This document shows, in pieces, positions 60,350-64,000 of a stretch of 64,000 nucleotides of DNA. The notes below the pieces were generated by a model. The model made no database searches. It was given only the letters and a program-made list of their open reading frames with translations, and had not been told where the DNA came from. A program made the position numbers and the translations under genes. This stretch comes from Anaerocolumna sp. (lineage in GTDB: Bacteria; Bacillota; Clostridia; Lachnospirales; Lachnospiraceae). The DNA lies in NCBI GenBank assembly GCA_029239975.1, contig JARBTX010000009.1, forward strand, positions 24,581-88,580, given 5' to 3'. Position 1 is the first letter of the stretch, and each line of letters begins with the position of its first letter.

Positions 60350-60538
60350 TTACCAACAATGTTTTGTATAAATTGTACCGATAATACCAGCTCCAGCAGT
60401 AACTGCTGCTGCACCTACTGGTGCTGCTGCTGCACTATATGCATCTTCTCCTGCATTAATAGAAGTTTTTTGAATTGTTGCAGTTGGTTTTTCATATCTC
60501 ATACATTCGTTACTCATACCCTTAATTTCGTTTTCCAT
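60350..60538 (-). CDS. Candidate RiPP precursor peptide (62 aa)
   Basis: Strong RBS (agaaggaga) 8 nt before ATG; MENEIKGMSNECMRYEKPTATIQKTSINAGEDAYSAAAAPVGAAAVTAGAGIIGTIYTKHCW; sits between maturases and C39 exporter. Confidence 0.8.
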   Translation of the reverse strand: MENEIKGMSNECMRYEKPTATIQKTSINAGEDAYSAAAAPVGAAAVTAGAGIIGTIYTKHCW

Positions 60539-60638
60539 AATTAAATTCTCCTTCTCATTTTTATGTATTGTTATATGCTTTGGGCATACTATTACCGTTA
60601 TTGATATTCAGATCTTAATTCGTTTATTTCGCAATTAC

Positions 60639-62798
60639 CTATTCTATAGCCACTAACTCACTGTTATTCCAATTTGCTTCATACAATCTTGCATATTCTC
60701 CATTGTTTTTCATTAATTGGTCATGAGTACCACTTTCTATTAGCTCCCCATTATCGATTACAAATATTACATCTGAATCAATTACTGTAGATAAGCGATG
60801 TGCAATAATAATTCTTGTACAACCAATATCTCTTAAATATTCGGTCACTATTTTCTCATTGACGTTATCAAGCGAACTAGTTGCTTCATCTAAAATTATT
60901 ATTTTGGGCTCATTTATAATTGCTCTGGCAAGTGCTATTCTTTGCCTCTGTCCTCCAGAAAAGTTCATTCCCATCTCAGATACGATGGTATGATATCCCA
61001 TTGGTAAGTTCTGTATATCTTCTGATATTTGTGCTATTTTACAGGCTTTTTCTACTTCTTCTAGTGTTACCTCTTCACGATCCATTGATATATTATCCAA
61101 AATGGATTTATTAAATAGCATAATATCTTGAGGAACAATTCCAATCTGTCTTCTTAAATTTTTTGTATCTAATTGATCTAAAATAATGTCGTCATAATAA
61201 ATATTTCCTTCCGTGGGTTTATATAATCCAACAAGCAGCTTTGCTAATGTACTCTTACCACAACCTGATTTACCAACGATTGCAACCTTATCGCCACTTT
61301 TAATTTCTAAACTAATATTACGAATTACTTGCTTTGAAAGTTTCGTATATGAAAATGAAATATTCTCCAATTTAATATTTCCGTTAATGCTTTTTTGAAT
61401 TAAACCTTGTGTTTCATTCTCTTTTTGTGATAGTACAATATCACTTATTCGTTCAAGATATAAACTGCTATTAATAAAATTAACCCATGTATTAAAAATA
61501 GAATTGGCTAATGAAAAAAATGTACTACTAAGAGAAAAAAACGCAATCATTTGTCCTGTTGTAAGCTGTGATTTAACCACCAGGTACGTACTTACTGATA
61601 ATACGACTAATGGAGATATAACATGTATAAATGACATTAATGTATCTAAAAAATTACTTATTTTCTCTTTGTTGTAATATTTGTTTATATAATCTCTATA
61701 TTTTTTATACCAATTCCCATACACATCATCTTCAATGGCAGACATTTTAATGCTTAGTATGGAAAATATTGCTTCCACCTGAGTCCCTTGTACTTCTCCC
61801 TGTTTTGCTATCAAATATTTACTATATTCAGTAACATATCTTTGTACTAAAAATACCATTACCAAATTTATAATAAATAAAACAATTGAAGTACAAGCTA
61901 ATACAACTGATTGGTGAAGCATGTAAATTACAATAAAGCATACAGCCCCAAGATCAATAATTCCTTTTATCATTTGGTTTGCAAAAGTCTCACGTAATAC
62001 CATACTGCTATTTAAGGAATATATTAAATCGTATTTATTTCGTACATCAAAAAATTTGTATGGTACATTTAATAAATGTGAAAACAAATTTGAAGACAGC
62101 GCCTCATCAACATAAACTTTGAGCTTTACTAAACTTGTGCCTTTCAAATAATAAAAAATTATATATACAATAGAAAAGATTACTAATATAAGAAAATAAT
62201 TTGATATATATTTTATATCTTTGATGGATTTTATATTATCAATTAAATTTTGTATAAATATAGGCATTGCCAAGGTTAACAAATATGTAATTAAGGATAA
62301 TAAAATAATTTTTATAAATAATGTTCTTTTTTGTAATAATATTGGGATAAAATATTTCCAGGTTGCATAATCTTGCTTTTGTGGAATGAATTTCTCATTT
62401 GGGTAGCTACTTATTGCAAACCCAGAAAAAAACTCACTTAATTCCGGTTTTTCCAGTTTATATCCACCATATGCTGGATCAATAATATAAGCGTATTTTT
62501 TAGTCATTCTCTCTAATATTACAAAATGATTATTACCACAATAAAGAATAGCTGGTAATTGGATTTTTTCTAAATTCTCTGTTGAACATTTATAGATTTT
62601 AGTATCTAAATTAAATTTATTCATTAAACTGTTCAATTGCTTTAAGGTACTTCCATCCCTGCCTATTTCTAAATATTCACGAAGTTCCTTTAGTGTAACA
62701 TGACTCTTATAATACCTTAACATCATGCAAACACAGCTCAATCCACACTCTGTCTGTTGAAAAGCTTCAACGAACGGAACACTTTTTCTAAAACTCAT
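60639..62798 (-). CDS. Bifunctional C39 peptidase / ABC exporter (LanT/NHLP type)
   Basis: C39: QTECGLSCVCMML, NHFVIL, IDPAYGG; ABC: GKSGCGKSTL, FSGGQRQRIALARAIINEPKIIILDEATSSLD. Confidence 0.95.
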   Translation of the reverse strand: MSFRKSVPFVEAFQQTECGLSCVCMMLRYYKSHVTLKELREYLEIGRDGSTLKQLNSLMNKFNLDTKIYKCSTENLEKIQLPAILYCGNNHFVILERMTKKYAYIIDPAYGGYKLEKPELSEFFSGFAISSYPNEKFIPQKQDYATWKYFIPILLQKRTLFIKIILLSLITYLLTLAMPIFIQNLIDNIKSIKDIKYISNYFLILVIFSIVYIIFYYLKGTSLVKLKVYVDEALSSNLFSHLLNVPYKFFDVRNKYDLIYSLNSSMVLRETFANQMIKGIIDLGAVCFIVIYMLHQSVVLACTSIVLFIINLVMVFLVQRYVTEYSKYLIAKQGEVQGTQVEAIFSILSIKMSAIEDDVYGNWYKKYRDYINKYYNKEKISNFLDTLMSFIHVISPLVVLSVSTYLVVKSQLTTGQMIAFFSLSSTFFSLANSIFNTWVNFINSSLYLERISDIVLSQKENETQGLIQKSINGNIKLENISFSYTKLSKQVIRNISLEIKSGDKVAIVGKSGCGKSTLAKLLVGLYKPTEGNIYYDDIILDQLDTKNLRRQIGIVPQDIMLFNKSILDNISMDREEVTLEEVEKACKIAQISEDIQNLPMGYHTIVSEMGMNFSGGQRQRIALARAIINEPKIIILDEATSSLDNVNEKIVTEYLRDIGCTRIIIAHRLSTVIDSDVIFVIDNGELIESGTHDQLMKNNGEYARLYEANWNNSELVAIE

Positions 62799-62824
62799 AA
62801 TTTAAATACCCCTGTAAGTTTTAT

Positions 62825-62917
62825 TTACCTATAATCTCTTTTTTCTATTTCATCCAGAACTGTCTGTTTACTATACATTTTTGAAACTTTATCAACATTT
62901 AAAATGTTTTCTTTCAT
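62825..62917 (-). pseudogene. Truncated N-terminus resembling an ABC ATPase (30 aa)
   Basis: MKENILNVDKVSKMYSKQTVLDEIEKRDYR* preceded by AGGGGAA; first strand of an ABC NBD then stop. Confidence 0.45.
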
Positions 62918-62952
62918 GGTTCCCCTTATATCTTCATATCACTATATTTCCA

Positions 62953-64000
62953 TTACTCTATACATAATATATTAGGAAATACTTCTGGCTCGAACAACTG
63001 CAATAAACCATATCCAACACCTGATAATCCAATCATCAAACTCATATCTTCTGTTTGCTTTAGCTCCCCACTATCCCAGCTTTGTGTAAAAAATTTATCA
63101 ATGAAGTTTTCAACAGTTGCTAAACATTCTATTCTTAAGGTTTCATCATTTAAAATTAGTGAAGCATAATTTAATATAAGTAAATTGCCTATATCTCCAT
63201 GACATAAACAGTAATTATTACCAAATCCACTATTCTTTACTTCTTCTATCGCTATATAAATATCATGTTTAATATCTTCATTTATAAAACCATTTTTATA
63301 TAACAATAGTCTACTTAATAAAATGCCTGGAGCACCATGACACCATTTGGTATAATAGACTGCATCCTCCATCTGTTTTCGCCAATTATTTTTTTGTTTA
63401 TCAAACATGCTATTCTCATAGCAAAGTGAACTTGTTATAGTTTTAATTATGTCCTCATTTTTAGTTATTTCATATAACCGGATTAATTGAGAAATTACAC
63501 CAGCATTTCCATGTGAAAAACCTACATAACCTTCTTCACCCCAAGTAATCTGTTTGCCATCTTTTAATACAATTTCCTTTTGTTTTATTATCTTATAGAG
63601 TTCATTACAAGTATCTATTAGTAATTCTTTGGTTTCTATATTATCTGTATGCTCATATATAGATAAAAGCACACCTATCGTTCCTGAAACACCCGATACA
63701 ACATCATAACTTTGATCAGAATCACACAATTCTTTTATAATCCATACTTTTTCATATACAAAATTAATCAGTTCATTATTATTAAGAATTCTCCCTATAT
63801 GAAAAATGGAATATAAGCATCCGCTAATACCTGAGAATACACCAATTTTTGTAGTACCAAAATCTGAAATTTCATTGATAGAATTAATCACAACTGTTAT
63901 TGCTTCAAGACCTGCATTTTTTTAGTTTTCATCCCCTGTAATAGAACCCAAAGAAGATAAAAATAAAGATATACAACTATATCCAGAATATAAATCATTT
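62953..64000 (-). pseudogene. LanM/LanC-type lanthionine synthetase cyclase domain, interrupted by in-frame stop and running off the window
   Basis: GFSHGNAG, WCHGAPG, LCHGDIGN LanC zinc-ligand motifs; upstream in the same frame NDLYSGYSCISLFLSSLGSITGDEN*KNAGLEAITVV, with TAA at 63922-63924. Confidence 0.8.

Noticed and set aside
60314-60544. 76-aa Cys-rich plus-strand ORF (NCTDNTSSSSNCCCTYWCCCCTICIFSCINRSF)
   Set aside because: Tempting as a Cys-rich RiPP precursor, but it is exactly antisense to the Ala-rich precursor (GCA codons read as TGC); the minus-strand ORF has the strong RBS and matches operon direction.
1-64000. CRISPR array, tRNA/rRNA genes, insertion sequences, prophage
   Set aside because: No regularly spaced direct repeats with unique spacers, no recognisable tRNA/rRNA stretches, and no transposase/integrase ORFs were seen.

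Overview
AT-rich Firmicutes chromosome segment. The gene families (GH43, Spo0E-like, T-box-regulated synthetases, XRE/VOC regulators) suggest a Lachnospiraceae/Clostridium-type anaerobe; the species is not established. Almost all genes are on the minus strand, except argS. Left part (0-9 kb): partial XRE regulator, T-box + argS, accessory/hypothetical genes, one decayed S41 peptidase. 9-20 kb: a tandemly duplicated signalling module (hemerythrin, histidine kinase, SARP-type response regulator, Spo0E-like peptide, PAS/GAF-GGDEF-HD-GYP protein) in which the two copies appear to have lost complementary genes; recognisable remnants of a histidine kinase and a hemerythrin remain. 20-34 kb: ECF sigma factor with long C-terminal extension next to an 891-aa MerR fusion, 2H phosphoesterase, T-box + thrS, LysM/GH18-like protein, GH43. 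33-46 kb: small kinases, XRE fusions, methyltransferases, PadR/DUF2812, HIT. 46-64 kb (runs off the right edge): the most interesting region, a hybrid RiPP biosynthetic locus. It has four paralogous cobalamin-type radical SAM enzymes, two SPASM radical SAM enzymes, three stand-alone PqqD-like proteins, an M50-type membrane protease, a C39 peptidase-ABC exporter, a LanM/LanC-type cyclase, an ABC-2 transporter and a 62-aa candidate precursor ending ...AAVTAGAGIIGTIYTKHCW. Parts of that locus show decay: an in-frame stop in the cyclase, a 45-bp deletion in one rSAM and a truncated ABC ATPase. No rRNA, tRNA or CRISPR array was recognised. All family calls come from motif reading of the supplied translations, without database searches.
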